The notes beneath the pieces are model-generated. The model saw only the letters and a program-made list of their open reading frames with translations. It did not search any database and had not been told where the DNA came from. DNA of 64,000 nt, taken from assembly GCF_000003815.2 (NCBI RefSeq), contig NW_023365702.1:144828-208827 (forward strand), written 5' to 3'. Source of the DNA: Branchiostoma floridae. Taxonomy: Eukaryota; Chordata; Leptocardii; Amphioxiformes; Branchiostomatidae. Positions 63,935-64,000 of the stretch are shown one piece after another. Numbering within the stretch: position 1 is the stretch's first letter; the number at the start of each line of letters is the position of its first letter. The position numbers and the translations under genes were made by a program.

Positions 63935-64000
63935 GTTGCACAGCAGGTAGTTCTATCAACTCACTCATCTTAGAAAGCATAAACAAACTCACAAATAAGA
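63935..64000 (+). pseudogene. Out-of-frame terminal finger of gene 11
   Basis: GTGTGAGTTGCACAGCAGG... to AGAAAGCATAAACAAACTC: one finger with a lost reading frame and mutated Cys/His codons, running to the window end. Confidence 0.75.

Overview
This window looks like a metazoan, most likely cephalochordate (amphioxus, Branchiostoma), genomic scaffold. The basis is the framework of the zinc-finger arrays (fingers reading CEECS(K/R)QFSxLxxLKxH joined by THTGEKPY), which I associate with amphioxus C2H2 genes. Intron/exon signals, AATAAA sites, many foldback MITEs, a non-LTR retrotransposon and a Penelope-like fragment all mark it as animal nuclear DNA. The species is an inference; no search was possible. 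Three runs of N (16199-16298, 20051-20227, 25994-26093) are assembly gaps.

The main content is a tandem cluster of eleven C2H2 zinc-finger genes of one recently expanded family. Three lie on the minus strand (CDS exons 1544-2575, 8075-9268, 12929-14443). Eight lie on the plus strand (20230-21240 partial, 24121-24726, 29670-30431, 34454-35545 frameshifted, 48109-48798, 51733-52914, 56916-57674, 62993-63934). Two decayed finger tails also occur (24727-25052; 35546-35952 continued at 44007-44254). The orientation switches near 15-20 kb, where a LINE with RT and RNase H (16300-19347) sits.

Most genes share one layout. A TATA-less promoter carries paired ETS sites around a CRE/E-box-like core. 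It is followed by a non-coding exon 1 ending TTGTTCAG|GTAAG and an intron of about 1-2.5 kb filled with a shared repeat. Exon 2 opens after TTTCCCTACAG and holds a leader of about 33 residues and all the fingers. A conserved 3' UTR of 0.7-1.6 kb ends at AATAAA in most copies, followed by a foldback repeat and a (CATA)n array. The duplicated unit is therefore the whole cassette. Variation between fingers is concentrated at the DNA-contact positions -1, 2, 3 and 6, as expected for DNA-binding proteins diversifying their specificity.

The most unusual structure is an 8.05 kb insertion (35954-44006) that splits one decayed finger array. It consists of two head-to-tail elements with imperfect inverted termini and common ends: a 7.73 kb element (E1) and a 321 bp derivative (E2). 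E1 carries a TATA promoter in its left end, a ~1.8 kb minisatellite whose ~65 bp unit contains splice-donor-like sequence, a ZNF143+ETS promoter-like segment, and a small ORF with its own TATA/CRE and a splice donor. No transposase is recognisable, so E1 looks like a non-autonomous DNA transposon that has captured host gene pieces.

Other elements include a Penelope-like GIY-YIG fragment between inverted copies of its own end, three palindromic repeat families with hammerhead-ribozyme-like cores, and several MITEs with clear target-site duplications. A 14-bp TACTAGTAC satellite is also present.
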